In this document: piece by piece, positions 1-8,573 of the stretch
Numbering within the stretch: the first letter of the stretch is position 1
Layout: every line of letters starts with the position of its first letter
Source of the DNA: Bacteroidales bacterium
GTDB taxonomy: Bacteria > Bacteroidota > Bacteroidia > Bacteroidales > Tenuifilaceae
DNA length: 35,186 nucleotides
Reading direction: 5' to 3'
NCBI GenBank assembly: GCA_003818205.1
Contig: RPRQ01000046.1
Coordinates: 1 to 35,186 of the forward strand
Position numbers and translations under genes: made by a program
The notes under the pieces: generated by a model
Told to the model about the DNA's origin: nothing
The model's database searches: none
Seen by the model: the letters and a program-made list of their open reading frames with translations, nothing else

Positions 1-1
1 A

Positions 2-1366
2 ATTTACGATAGAGCCTCATTTTTACCAAGTAATCCATCAGGGTTTAGGATCACAAACTTCTCACAAACGAATAATACGGTTCAAAAGCTAAACAGCTCC
101 GACAATTCCATTATTATTTATTTCTCCTCCCCTTTCTTCGGGCAGAACCAAAAAATGAAATACAGCTATAGGCTTGAAGGTTACGATAAGGAATGGAGTG
201 GTTGGACAACCGATCAGAAGAAAGAATACACAAACCTCCCATCGGGAAACTATAAATTTATCGTAAAAGCTCGTAATGTTTTTGATACCGAAAGCCCTAT
301 CGCATCATACTCGTTCTTTATTAAACGACCTTGGTTTAAAACACCCTTTTCATTCTTACTATACCTGATTATTCTTGCTGGTATCATTTGGATATACGTA
401 ACGATAAAAACCAATCTCCTAAAAGGCTCAAATATAAGACTACAGGCTCTTGTCAAGGAACGAACTAAGGATTTAATCCTATTTCAGGAGGAGATAATTG
501 AAAAGAATGAAGAGCTGATGCAGCAGAAAGAGGAGATGCAGGTTCAGCGCGATGAACTCCATGAGCAGAATCGGCAAACCGCAGCTAGCCTAGAGTACGC
601 AAAAACAATACAGCAAGCTATTCTGCCCGATTTGAGTGCCCTCAAAGATCGCTTAGAGCATTTCATTATCTATAAACCGAAGGATGTTGTATCAGGCGAT
701 TTTTATTGGGCCTCCCGAATAGCATCGAAGTCAAAGCAAGGTGAAAAAATATTCGTAGCCGTTGTTGATTGTACGGGACATGGTGTACCCGGTGCATTTA
801 TGTCGATGATTGGGAGCAGGATGCTTAGCGAAATTGTGAATGAAAGAAAAATTCATAACCCTGCCGATATACTTACCGAACTAAACAACTCCGTCAATCA
901 GGCTCTTCGGCAAGATGTTAGCGAAAGTTTTGATGGTATGGATGCATGCATTTGTCTGATCGAGCAAAAAATTGCAAATCAGCACATTATCACTTTTGCA
1001 GGGGCAAACCGAATGCTCTACTATTACCAAAAGGGAATTCACAAGATTCAAATCCTCAGAGGAAATCGTAAAACCATTGGGGGTATAATGCCCGATGTTG
1101 ACCCCGAATTTCTGAACAATAGGATCTACCTAAGCCCTGGTGATGCCATTTTCCTAAACTCCGATGGCATTGTCGATCAGAACAATGAACATAGAAGAAA
1201 ATACACCGCTAGCCGCTTTCACGCATCGCTCCTTACCAATATCGATAAACCTATGGAGAAAATAGGCATCGAAATCAACAAGGATTTTGAACAGTTCAGA
1301 GGCAATGCTTTCCAACGCGATGACATTACCGTATTGGGCCTTCGATTACTAGAAGATTCTGACTAG
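2..1366 (+). CDS. Y_Y_Y / SpoIIE-type sensor phosphatase, 5' end missing
   Basis: The frame is open from the left edge, so this is the C-terminal part of a larger protein; the first ATG inside (155) lies within a recognisable domain and is not the real start. The visible order is a Y_Y_Y extracellular beta-sandwich (key residues YSYRLEGYDKEWSGW), one membrane helix (about residues 66-86 counted from ATG 155), a Gln/Glu-rich coiled coil (about 100-150), then a PP2C-like SpoIIE phosphatase domain. That domain has the metal-site motifs SGDFYW and DCTGHGVPGAF, and a late Asp in RDDITVL. In this family the missing N-terminus is normally a periplasmic two-component-regulator propeller. It probably dephosphorylates an anti-anti-sigma-like partner on sensing a periplasmic signal. 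No partner is encoded nearby, so the target is unknown. It ends 90 bp before the S9 peptidase gene. Confidence 0.88.
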   Translation: MYDRASFLPSNPSGFRITNFSQTNNTVQKLNSSDNSIIIYFSSPFFGQNQKMKYSYRLEGYDKEWSGWTTDQKKEYTNLPSGNYKFIVKARNVFDTESPIASYSFFIKRPWFKTPFSFLLYLIILAGIIWIYVTIKTNLLKGSNIRLQALVKERTKDLILFQEEIIEKNEELMQQKEEMQVQRDELHEQNRQTAASLEYAKTIQQAILPDLSALKDRLEHFIIYKPKDVVSGDFYWASRIASKSKQGEKIFVAVVDCTGHGVPGAFMSMIGSRMLSEIVNERKIHNPADILTELNNSVNQALRQDVSESFDGMDACICLIEQKIANQHIITFAGANRMLYYYQKGIHKIQILRGNRKTIGGIMPDVDPEFLNNRIYLSPGDAIFLNSDGIVDQNNEHRRKYTASRFHASLLTNIDKPMEKIGIEINKDFEQFRGNAFQRDDITVLGLRLLEDSD

Positions 1367-1456
1367 TAAATAAAAAACTTTTTTAAATGTAGCAGCACTT
1401 CTCAAAAACTTTTGCATTTGATCAATAAAAACCTAATAAACTAAATTAATATCGTT

Positions 1457-3541
1457 ATGAATTACAGATTATCCCTCGCTGTATTAATGGTTACATTCGC
1501 CTCATGCAACTCACCAGAACAACCCAAAGAGATTGCCATTGGCCCAACAGCACCAAAAATTGAGAACGGAGTTTTAACCCCCGAAGTGCTTTGGTCGTTT
1601 GGAAGGCTTGGTGAAAAAGTCATTTCGCCCAACGGTACTACCATTGCCTACACCATTTCATACTACTCCATTGAGAGGAACAAGAGTAACTCCGACCTCT
1701 TCGTTATGGATACTGATGGCAGTAACAAGAAACAGCTAACCTTAACCAGCGCCCATGAATTTAACCCTGCATGGGTCAACGACCATGAAATAGCCTATAT
1801 TTCAACCGAAGGAGAAACTGCGCAGATATGGACAATCAACACCGATGGCAGCAATAGCCAAAAGATTTCATCCTTTGAATCCGATATCAATGGGTTTCAG
1901 ATATCGCCAAAAGGCGATAAAGTACTGTTCATCGGCGAGGTTAAAATCGACAAAACAACCGCCGACATTTACCCTGATTTACCCAAAGCTAGCGGTACGA
2001 TGATCGATGACCTGATGTATCGCCATTGGGATTCATGGGAGGATGGGCTATATAGCCATATTTTTGTTGCCGACTTCGCCAATGGTAAAGTATCAAACGC
2101 AACGGATGTAATGCCCAACGAGCCCTACGATAGCCCAATGAAACCTTTCGGTGGCATGGAGGAGATTTCATGGACCCCAGATGGAAAGGGGATTGCCTAT
2201 ACATGTAAGAAATTAGTAGGGAAAGAGTACGCCTTTAGCACAAATTCCGATATATACCTTTACAATACCGAAAGCAAGGAGGTTAAAAACCTTACGGAAG
2301 GGATGGTTGGCTACGATAAATCGCCTGTTTTCTCGCCTGATGGCAGCAAAATGGCTTGGCTATCGATGGAACGAGCAGGTTTCGAGGCGGATAAGGATCG
2401 TTTATTTGTTCTTGATATTGCAACAGGACAAAAGACCTACATGACTCCTAATTTTGATCACTCTGTTTCAAGCATTCAGTGGTCATCCGATGGAAATTTA
2501 ATGTACATGATTGCTGGAGTTAACGCTAGTTATCAGATTTACAAGATGGATTTTGCAACTAAAGTTATAATGCCTGTTACTCAAGGTAAACACGATTATC
2601 ATTCAGTGTCCATCGCAGGAAATTTACTTATTGGTGATAAGGTTACGATAACAAAACCAGCAGAAATATACTCTATTGACCCAAGCAATGGCAGTGAAAC
2701 CGAAATATCTTTTATCAACAAAGATATTCTTGACCAGCTAACAATGCCTACCGTTGAGCAGCGATGGGTAAAATCAACCGATGGTAAATTGGTTCATTGC
2801 TGGGTAATCCTTCCTCCTAACTTCGATAAAACAAAAAAATACCCAGCACTTCTTTACTGTGAAGGGGGCCCTCAAAGCGCAGTTAGCCAATTCTGGAGCT
2901 ATCGGTGGAATTTCTCCATTATGGCATCCAACGGATACGTTGTAGTTGCCCCTAGCCGTAGGGGAACTTTAACCTTCGGACAAGCATGGACCGATCAGAT
3001 AAGCAAGGATCATGGAGGACAAGAGATGAAAGACCTATTATGCTCAATTGATGAGGTTAGCAAAGAGCCATGGGTTGATAAAGAGCATCTAGGTGCAGTT
3101 GGAGCAAGCTATGGAGGGCAAACGATATTCTGGCTAGCAGGCAATCATAACAAACGCTTCAAAGCATTCATTGCGCATTGCGGTGTTTTCAATTCCGAAA
3201 TGGAATACCTTACAACCGAAGAGATGTTTTTTGATAATTGGGAGAATGGTGGCGCACCCTGGGAAACCAACAATAAGGTTGCAATGCACAGCTACGCACA
3301 AAGCCCCCACAAATTCTCAAGAAACTGGGATACTCCAATTCTTGTTATCCATGGTGGTAAAGATTTTAGAATACCTTATACCCAAGGGATGGCTGCTTTC
3401 AATACAGCCCAGATGCTAGGGATTCCAAGCAAATTCCTATTCTTCCCCGATGAAAACCATTGGGTGCTAAAGCCTCAAAACGGAATACTATGGCAGAGGG
3501 AGTTTAAGGGATGGCTCGATAAATGGCTAAAAGATAAATAG
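1457..3541 (+). CDS. S9 family prolyl-oligopeptidase-type lipoprotein peptidase (paralogue 1)
   Basis: A 694-residue serine peptidase of family S9 (DPP/acylaminoacyl-peptidase type). It begins with a lipoprotein signal peptide with lipobox FASC (Cys17), so it is probably membrane-anchored in the envelope. An N-terminal beta-propeller follows, with repeated TolB/WD-like strands (for example SPDGSKMAW), then a C-terminal alpha/beta hydrolase. The triad can be placed: Ser551 in GASYGG, Asp636 in GGKDFRIP and His668 in DENHW. The family removes dipeptides or acylated residues from oligopeptides; the exact specificity cannot be read. It closely resembles the gene at 8574-10685 over the whole length, including the YRWNF and NFDKTKKYP blocks, which indicates duplication. 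Transcription probably ends in the hairpin just downstream. The start is fixed by the signal peptide. Confidence 0.92.
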   Translation: MNYRLSLAVLMVTFASCNSPEQPKEIAIGPTAPKIENGVLTPEVLWSFGRLGEKVISPNGTTIAYTISYYSIERNKSNSDLFVMDTDGSNKKQLTLTSAHEFNPAWVNDHEIAYISTEGETAQIWTINTDGSNSQKISSFESDINGFQISPKGDKVLFIGEVKIDKTTADIYPDLPKASGTMIDDLMYRHWDSWEDGLYSHIFVADFANGKVSNATDVMPNEPYDSPMKPFGGMEEISWTPDGKGIAYTCKKLVGKEYAFSTNSDIYLYNTESKEVKNLTEGMVGYDKSPVFSPDGSKMAWLSMERAGFEADKDRLFVLDIATGQKTYMTPNFDHSVSSIQWSSDGNLMYMIAGVNASYQIYKMDFATKVIMPVTQGKHDYHSVSIAGNLLIGDKVTITKPAEIYSIDPSNGSETEISFINKDILDQLTMPTVEQRWVKSTDGKLVHCWVILPPNFDKTKKYPALLYCEGGPQSAVSQFWSYRWNFSIMASNGYVVVAPSRRGTLTFGQAWTDQISKDHGGQEMKDLLCSIDEVSKEPWVDKEHLGAVGASYGGQTIFWLAGNHNKRFKAFIAHCGVFNSEMEYLTTEEMFFDNWENGGAPWETNNKVAMHSYAQSPHKFSRNWDTPILVIHGGKDFRIPYTQGMAAFNTAQMLGIPSKFLFFPDENHWVLKPQNGILWQREFKGWLDKWLKDK

Positions 3542-3551
3542 AAGAACGTCC

Positions 3552-3598
3552 ATAAAACGAAGAGCGTCCATTTAAACTATGGACGCTCTTCGTTTTAT
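3552..3598. terminator. Bidirectional hairpin terminator between convergent genes
   Basis: A perfect inverted repeat: arms ATAAAACGAAGAGCGTCCAT (3552-3571) and its exact reverse complement (3579-3598), with a 7-nt loop. The flanking A and T runs allow it to work for both the S9 gene on the left and the membrane-protein gene on the right. The right arm includes the stop codon of the minus-strand gene (3595-3597). Confidence 0.85.
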
Positions 3599-5547
3599 CG
3601 TTTATAGCAATATCCTAGCTGATAGTCATCTACCAAATACCTTCCTTTATTACGGTTCAAGAAATAGGTCTTCAACGTCCCCTTAAAAGAAATATCGTTG
3701 GGTAATTTTACCCTATAATCAAAATTAACCCAACTTTTCAACAGGCTATCCGAATGCTCGAGCTTAATTTCGTTGTAAAATATCTGCTTATCGCTTTTAC
3801 GGACCTCCGTAACAAATAGCAAAGGCATTTTAAAGGTATCCTGTTGATTAACTTTTATCTTAAGGAAAAGTTCTAACGGTTTCTCGAAGCTGATGGTTGA
3901 CAAATCGAACTCTTTCGTCAAGAACCTCTCATTATCCTCATTAACCCGAATACACTTATTTTCGCTTTTATTATCGAAAAACAGAAGGGCAGAATCGGGC
4001 TGATGAGCATTTCGATCGAAATCATACATTACCAATGATTTGAACTCCTCCTTCGAACCGTAGGCTAACATCCTGTTCTGATTGAGTATTGCGCTATCGG
4101 GCTGAATACGCTTAAAAATGGCAATGCGATAGTCTCTGCCAAACACCTTGAAATTCTCGTCGGGTTCAAACACCTTTTGCAGCTCAAAATTATGATTCTG
4201 AACAATCGAATCGTACTCAATGCCATCGATGGGAAAATAACGCCCATCATAAATGATGGTTGAGCCTATCTTTATTTCACTATTTAATGTGGTTTTCTGA
4301 CGATAAAGGCTTTGGTATTTTGAACTATCGAAAGGGTCAAAACCGAGGCTATTCAAGAATGCTGCGTCCTTAAAATATACCTTCTTGTTATCAAAACCAT
4401 TCGTTTTCACCCAATCAGCCACCTGCGAAACCATCTTGTCGTATGAATCGAGGCCAATGGGATAATTCTGAACAGCAAAAGGGATATGTACCACCGAGAT
4501 TACACCAATATAGAGTGCCGCAATTTTAATCCAGGGTCTGTTAAATAGAATCTCAAACATGAGCGAGAATAAAGTCAACCCACGGGTTGACATAATCGCC
4601 ATCAATGGCACTATTGCAGCCATATAACGGTTGCTCCCCTGCGAGTTCCCAAGACCCGACCACCACATAAACGAATGTACAAATAGGTAAGTAAAGAATG
4701 GGAGAATGACTAACAAAAACTCTCTTGAGAATTCCCTCTGGCTGCGAAGGTATAAAGTAACCCCTGCTACTAAACCTGTAACATAGAATAATTCATTAGG
4801 AATACCGAAATACCCTGGGCTTCGCTTTATAAACTGAAAAAACCATCCCTTACCATACAGTCCAACATCGGTTCTATACGGATTTTGATTTATTAACCAT
4901 AAAAAGTCATGATTAACAATGCCTCCAATTACTGTATATACAATTGGACCAACAAGCATAAAAAGAATTGTTCTATACTGTTTTCTGTAAATCAGGAAGA
5001 AAGCATAAATAGGTATCAGGAAAATCCCCTCGCTTCGTATCAATGGTAGAAACGATATCACAACCGATGCGAATAAATACTTGTTCTTCAGCATCAGATA
5101 GGTTGTAACGACAGTAACGAATGCAAATAAAATCTCCGTTAGCCCTGAAAAAACGGTATAGGTGAATACAGGTGTGAAGCAACAAAGAATAATGGCAAGT
5201 ATTGGTTGTTTCATTTTTAGCTCCTTAGCAACAAGATAGGAGAACAACCCTACGAGGATAGCTATTAGAACATTAAAGAACTGCAATGATTTAAAACCAA
5301 AATAAGCAAATGGAGCGCTTAGAGCAGTAAAAACTGGGTTTGCCCAACTATTAAAGAACAATTGTGGGTATTTTGCGGCATAATGAGAAAATGTATAGTG
5401 CCAAATGCTATCGGAGTCACCGATAAACCCATCGGATAAAAACAAGTTGGTTAGGTAGAGAATAAATATCACCGATAGAGTAACGACCACAAAACGCTTC
5501 TCGTTAAAGAAATCATGCAACGAATGAAAAAAGTCTGATATCTTCAT
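3595..5547 (-). CDS. GT-C-like multi-pass membrane protein with soluble C-terminal domain
   Basis: A 650-residue protein. Roughly the first 380 residues are hydrophobic helices (about ten, the first at 17-38). The last 270 or so residues are hydrophilic and probably extracytoplasmic. After the first helix comes an acidic loop (GDSDSIWHYTF), the position where GT-C glycosyltransferases (GT39/PMT and related) keep their catalytic Asp residues. The helix pattern and residues such as RSEG in a cytoplasmic loop also fit that fold. The family moves sugars from polyprenyl-phosphate donors onto lipids or proteins. The assignment is by fold resemblance only, and the acceptor is unknown. No other envelope-glycan gene is adjacent. 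It is transcribed towards the S9 gene and separated from the M28 gene upstream by 80 bp of A/T-rich DNA. Confidence 0.6.
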   Translation of the reverse strand: MKISDFFHSLHDFFNEKRFVVVTLSVIFILYLTNLFLSDGFIGDSDSIWHYTFSHYAAKYPQLFFNSWANPVFTALSAPFAYFGFKSLQFFNVLIAILVGLFSYLVAKELKMKQPILAIILCCFTPVFTYTVFSGLTEILFAFVTVVTTYLMLKNKYLFASVVISFLPLIRSEGIFLIPIYAFFLIYRKQYRTILFMLVGPIVYTVIGGIVNHDFLWLINQNPYRTDVGLYGKGWFFQFIKRSPGYFGIPNELFYVTGLVAGVTLYLRSQREFSREFLLVILPFFTYLFVHSFMWWSGLGNSQGSNRYMAAIVPLMAIMSTRGLTLFSLMFEILFNRPWIKIAALYIGVISVVHIPFAVQNYPIGLDSYDKMVSQVADWVKTNGFDNKKVYFKDAAFLNSLGFDPFDSSKYQSLYRQKTTLNSEIKIGSTIIYDGRYFPIDGIEYDSIVQNHNFELQKVFEPDENFKVFGRDYRIAIFKRIQPDSAILNQNRMLAYGSKEEFKSLVMYDFDRNAHQPDSALLFFDNKSENKCIRVNEDNERFLTKEFDLSTISFEKPLELFLKIKVNQQDTFKMPLLFVTEVRKSDKQIFYNEIKLEHSDSLLKSWVNFDYRVKLPNDISFKGTLKTYFLNRNKGRYLVDDYQLGYCYKR

Positions 5548-5627
5548 TTTTCAGATTATTTTGGGCAAAAATATTGTTTTTTTTAAACAACTGATTGAAC
5601 TTTTTCTTTTCAAAAAGAGCAATTGGT

Positions 5628-7259
5628 CTATCTGTTCACATAAAACTCTGATTGCTTGTTCCATTTAGGGAATGATGATTCATTGGCTAACCTATTACCG
5701 ATAGAATAAAATAGTTTTGCATCCTCGCAAAGACCGTCGAGATTATCGGTTTCAGGGTAAAAATTATCGCATTGCTTATGATAAATTGTACGCCAGTACT
5801 CATCTATTTTTTGCTGCGTTTTCTCCTTTCCAAGCTCTACCTGTTCGCTATACCCCTTTGCAAATATTGCCGGAACGCCTGCTTTCAGAAAGGGGAGTTG
5901 GTCAGAACGAAAGAACATGCCGTTCTCAGGATTCGGATCAGCGCACACGTAACGACCTTGCTTTTTGGCCTCGTCAACTATATAATTATCTAGCTCCGAA
6001 TGCCCATAACCGGTTACGGTGACATCCTTGAACTTACCTAGAAAAAGTATTACATCGTTATTGATACAAGCCACGGTTTTCGACATGTCAAACGGTGAGT
6101 TATCGACAAAATAGGTTGAGCCGAGTAAACCTGCCTCTTCAGCTGTTGGAGAGAAGAATAGCACCGATCGCTTTGGTGCTTTGCCTGTTTTAAAGGCTTT
6201 TGCAATAGATAGCATCCAGCTCATCGCCGCTGCATTATCAGAAGCGCCGCTGTATATAGAATCGCCATTTACTGCTGGGCCAATCCCTAGATGATCCCAA
6301 TGGGCGCAAAATACAATAACCTCATCGGGTCGCTCACTACCTTTAATAAAACCTGCAACGTTACTCGAAATGGATTTCACCCATTTATTATTTATACCAA
6401 TGCTATACTTTGCATTCATATCAACAGAATGAAACCCCTTTACTGAGGCCTTCCCTTTCATCGTTTCATAATCCATATTGCACGATGAAAAAAGTTTGAT
6501 GGCAGCATCCTTGGTAATCCATCCTGTAATCAAACATTTCGGATTAAGCAACCTGTCATCATCAATATTATAATCCGCCTTGTTCGTCCTCAAACTCGAA
6601 ACTGTCCACGGATAACCAGCACTCCCCTCTTCATGAACCACAAAGCAGGCAGCTGCACCTTGACGTTCTGCCTCCTCAAACTTATATCGCCACCGCCCCT
6701 GATAGGTCATGGCTTTTCCATTGAAAAGAGTAGTGTCACCCGAATAGTAATCAGGGTCGTTCACCAAAACGATTATGGTTTTACCCTTTACATCAATCCC
6801 CTTAAAATCATCCCAACCCTTATCGGGTGCAGATATTCCAAAACCCGCAAACACTATTTCGGAGGAATTCAATTTTATCTCCTCTTGAAGAATGGAGCAC
6901 CATGCGGTATATTCATCGCCCGATTTTAAAGAAATTTCACCTTTGGGGGTTTGAATAATAAATTTATCAGGGATATGGCTAGTCAACTCAACCATAGGAA
7001 CACCTTGAGTAAATTTACCATCGAAAGCGGGTTCAAGGCCAATCTCTTTCATACGCTTTTCGAGATAAGCAACTGTTCTTGTTTCACCCACCGTAAAGGG
7101 TGCTCTTCCCTGAAGGCTATCGGCAGATAGGACTATTAAATCCTTCGCCAAATCATTATTATTGAATGATTTCAAGGCCAATTCATGTTTACTTGTACAC
7201 GATCCAATAATTAGTATTAGAAGAAATAACGATTGTCTCATATGGTTTTGTTTAAACAT
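5628..7259 (-). CDS. M28 family zinc aminopeptidase lipoprotein with PA domain
   Basis: A 543-residue metallopeptidase. The lipoprotein signal ends in IIGSC (Cys21); starting at Met7 would give a shorter, more usual signal. A protease-associated (PA) insertion occupies about 130-250, including the GFGISAP and KGKTIIVL strands. The M28 catalytic domain follows with probable co-catalytic zinc ligands: His320 and catalytic-base partner Asp322 in AHWDH, bridging Asp341 in GASDNAA, Glu374/Glu375 in TAEEAG, Asp402 in NND and His494 in YHKQCD. The full ligand set predicts an active exo-aminopeptidase in the envelope. With the S9 and S12 enzymes around it, it suggests extracytoplasmic peptide breakdown. 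It is divergent from the S12 gene, which starts 98 bp away. Confidence 0.92.
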   Translation of the reverse strand: MFKQNHMRQSLFLLILIIGSCTSKHELALKSFNNNDLAKDLIVLSADSLQGRAPFTVGETRTVAYLEKRMKEIGLEPAFDGKFTQGVPMVELTSHIPDKFIIQTPKGEISLKSGDEYTAWCSILQEEIKLNSSEIVFAGFGISAPDKGWDDFKGIDVKGKTIIVLVNDPDYYSGDTTLFNGKAMTYQGRWRYKFEEAERQGAAACFVVHEEGSAGYPWTVSSLRTNKADYNIDDDRLLNPKCLITGWITKDAAIKLFSSCNMDYETMKGKASVKGFHSVDMNAKYSIGINNKWVKSISSNVAGFIKGSERPDEVIVFCAHWDHLGIGPAVNGDSIYSGASDNAAAMSWMLSIAKAFKTGKAPKRSVLFFSPTAEEAGLLGSTYFVDNSPFDMSKTVACINNDVILFLGKFKDVTVTGYGHSELDNYIVDEAKKQGRYVCADPNPENGMFFRSDQLPFLKAGVPAIFAKGYSEQVELGKEKTQQKIDEYWRTIYHKQCDNFYPETDNLDGLCEDAKLFYSIGNRLANESSFPKWNKQSEFYVNR

Positions 7260-7357
7260 TTGTAATTTTATAACGTCGAAAACAAAAACAATTCAAAATT
7301 CTAAAACTATACATTTTTTTAATCACTTTAGGTTATCCTTAAAAAACAAAAAAAACT

Positions 7358-8527
7358 ATGGCAATATTTTCATTTAAAAAATTAGCATTGGCAATGATTA
7401 CAACACTTTTCATTGCATGCAATTCTCATGCTGACAGAAAGAATACCGTTAACAAAGCCATCCAACTCAAGCTCGACAGCATAACTAGGTTGATTAACGC
7501 ACCCGGTGCAAATCTATCAATAATTCTAACCAATGGCGACAGCCTAACCTTTTCATCAGGTTTTGCTGATATTGAACGAGCTATTCCAATGAAGCAATCC
7601 AACAAGATGCTCTCGGGAAGTATAGGTAAAACCTACGTTGCGGCCATTGCTTTTCAGCTCATTCAGTCCGAAAGGCTGAAATTGACCGATAAGGTTATCG
7701 ATCTGCTTAAAGATGAGAAATGGATTAGCAGAATACCCAATATCAATGAGCTAAACGTTGATATGCTTCTTGCCCATACAAGCGGGTTACCCCGCTATGA
7801 ATTTTACAATGGGGTATGGAATGAAATTAAGTCAAACCCCGATATGGTATGGTCGGTTTACGATAGGATGAAATATATTCTCGATGCAAAACCCTTAAAC
7901 CTTGCAGGGAAATCGTGGGATTACTCCGATTCAAACTATATTCTCATTGGTGCAATCATCGAAAAGATTACCGGGAAAGAATACTACGATAGTTTTAGAA
8001 CACTAATATCAAATCAAAAAGATTTAAAAAATACTGTCCCTGCAAACCAACGACAAATTAAAGGTTTAGCGAGCGGCTATACAGGTTTCCTTACCCAATA
8101 CGGATTCCCCGAAAAAATGGTTGAAAACGAAATTGTACTACTCAACCCTCAAATGGAGTGGTGTGGTGGTGGCGTTGCCTCAACGGCAACTGATATAGCC
8201 CGTTGGGCTAAACACCTATATGAGGGAGATGTTATCTCTACTGAATCGGTAATAAAAATGGTAACACCATCAATCTTTGAAACAGACCTACCCGATGGAC
8301 AAAAGTATGGGTATGCAACAATAATCTCAGCCTATAAAGGTGATCCCTTCTTTGGACATACTGGCTTCTTCCCCGGTTATCGCTCAATTGTTCAGTATAG
8401 CCCAAAATATAAGTTTTCGATTGCCTTACAGATAAACAGAGATAATCCGAATACTAAGCAAAGTTTAAATCAGCTAATAGAACCAATCAAAGAATTAGTA
8501 ATTTTATACGTTGAAAAATCGAACTGA
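7358..8527 (+). CDS. S12 serine hydrolase lipoprotein (beta-lactamase / DD-peptidase fold)
   Basis: A 389-residue protein of the class-C beta-lactamase/penicillin-binding (S12) superfamily. The lipoprotein signal ends at Cys21 (LFIAC). The three active-site elements are present: Ser88-x-x-Lys91 in GSIGKT, Tyr189-Ser-Asp in DYSDSNY (replacing the usual YxN) and His334-Thr-Gly in the KTG position. It therefore looks catalytically complete. The family includes D-aminopeptidases, DD-carboxypeptidases and esterases, and the sequence does not separate these. Its stop lies 46 bp before the likely start of the second S9 peptidase on the same strand, so the two may be co-transcribed. Confidence 0.88.
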   Translation: MAIFSFKKLALAMITTLFIACNSHADRKNTVNKAIQLKLDSITRLINAPGANLSIILTNGDSLTFSSGFADIERAIPMKQSNKMLSGSIGKTYVAAIAFQLIQSERLKLTDKVIDLLKDEKWISRIPNINELNVDMLLAHTSGLPRYEFYNGVWNEIKSNPDMVWSVYDRMKYILDAKPLNLAGKSWDYSDSNYILIGAIIEKITGKEYYDSFRTLISNQKDLKNTVPANQRQIKGLASGYTGFLTQYGFPEKMVENEIVLLNPQMEWCGGGVASTATDIARWAKHLYEGDVISTESVIKMVTPSIFETDLPDGQKYGYATIISAYKGDPFFGHTGFFPGYRSIVQYSPKYKFSIALQINRDNPNTKQSLNQLIEPIKELVILYVEKSN

Positions 8528-8573
8528 CATTACAATTGAAAAACCCAAAGCATTAATTCAAATAAATCAAACC

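Noticed and set aside
5877-5920. RSDQ in the M28 peptidase in place of the common RSDH, suggesting a lost zinc ligand
   Set aside because: The final zinc ligand of M28 enzymes is the His of the later YH motif, here His494 in YHKQCD, which is present.
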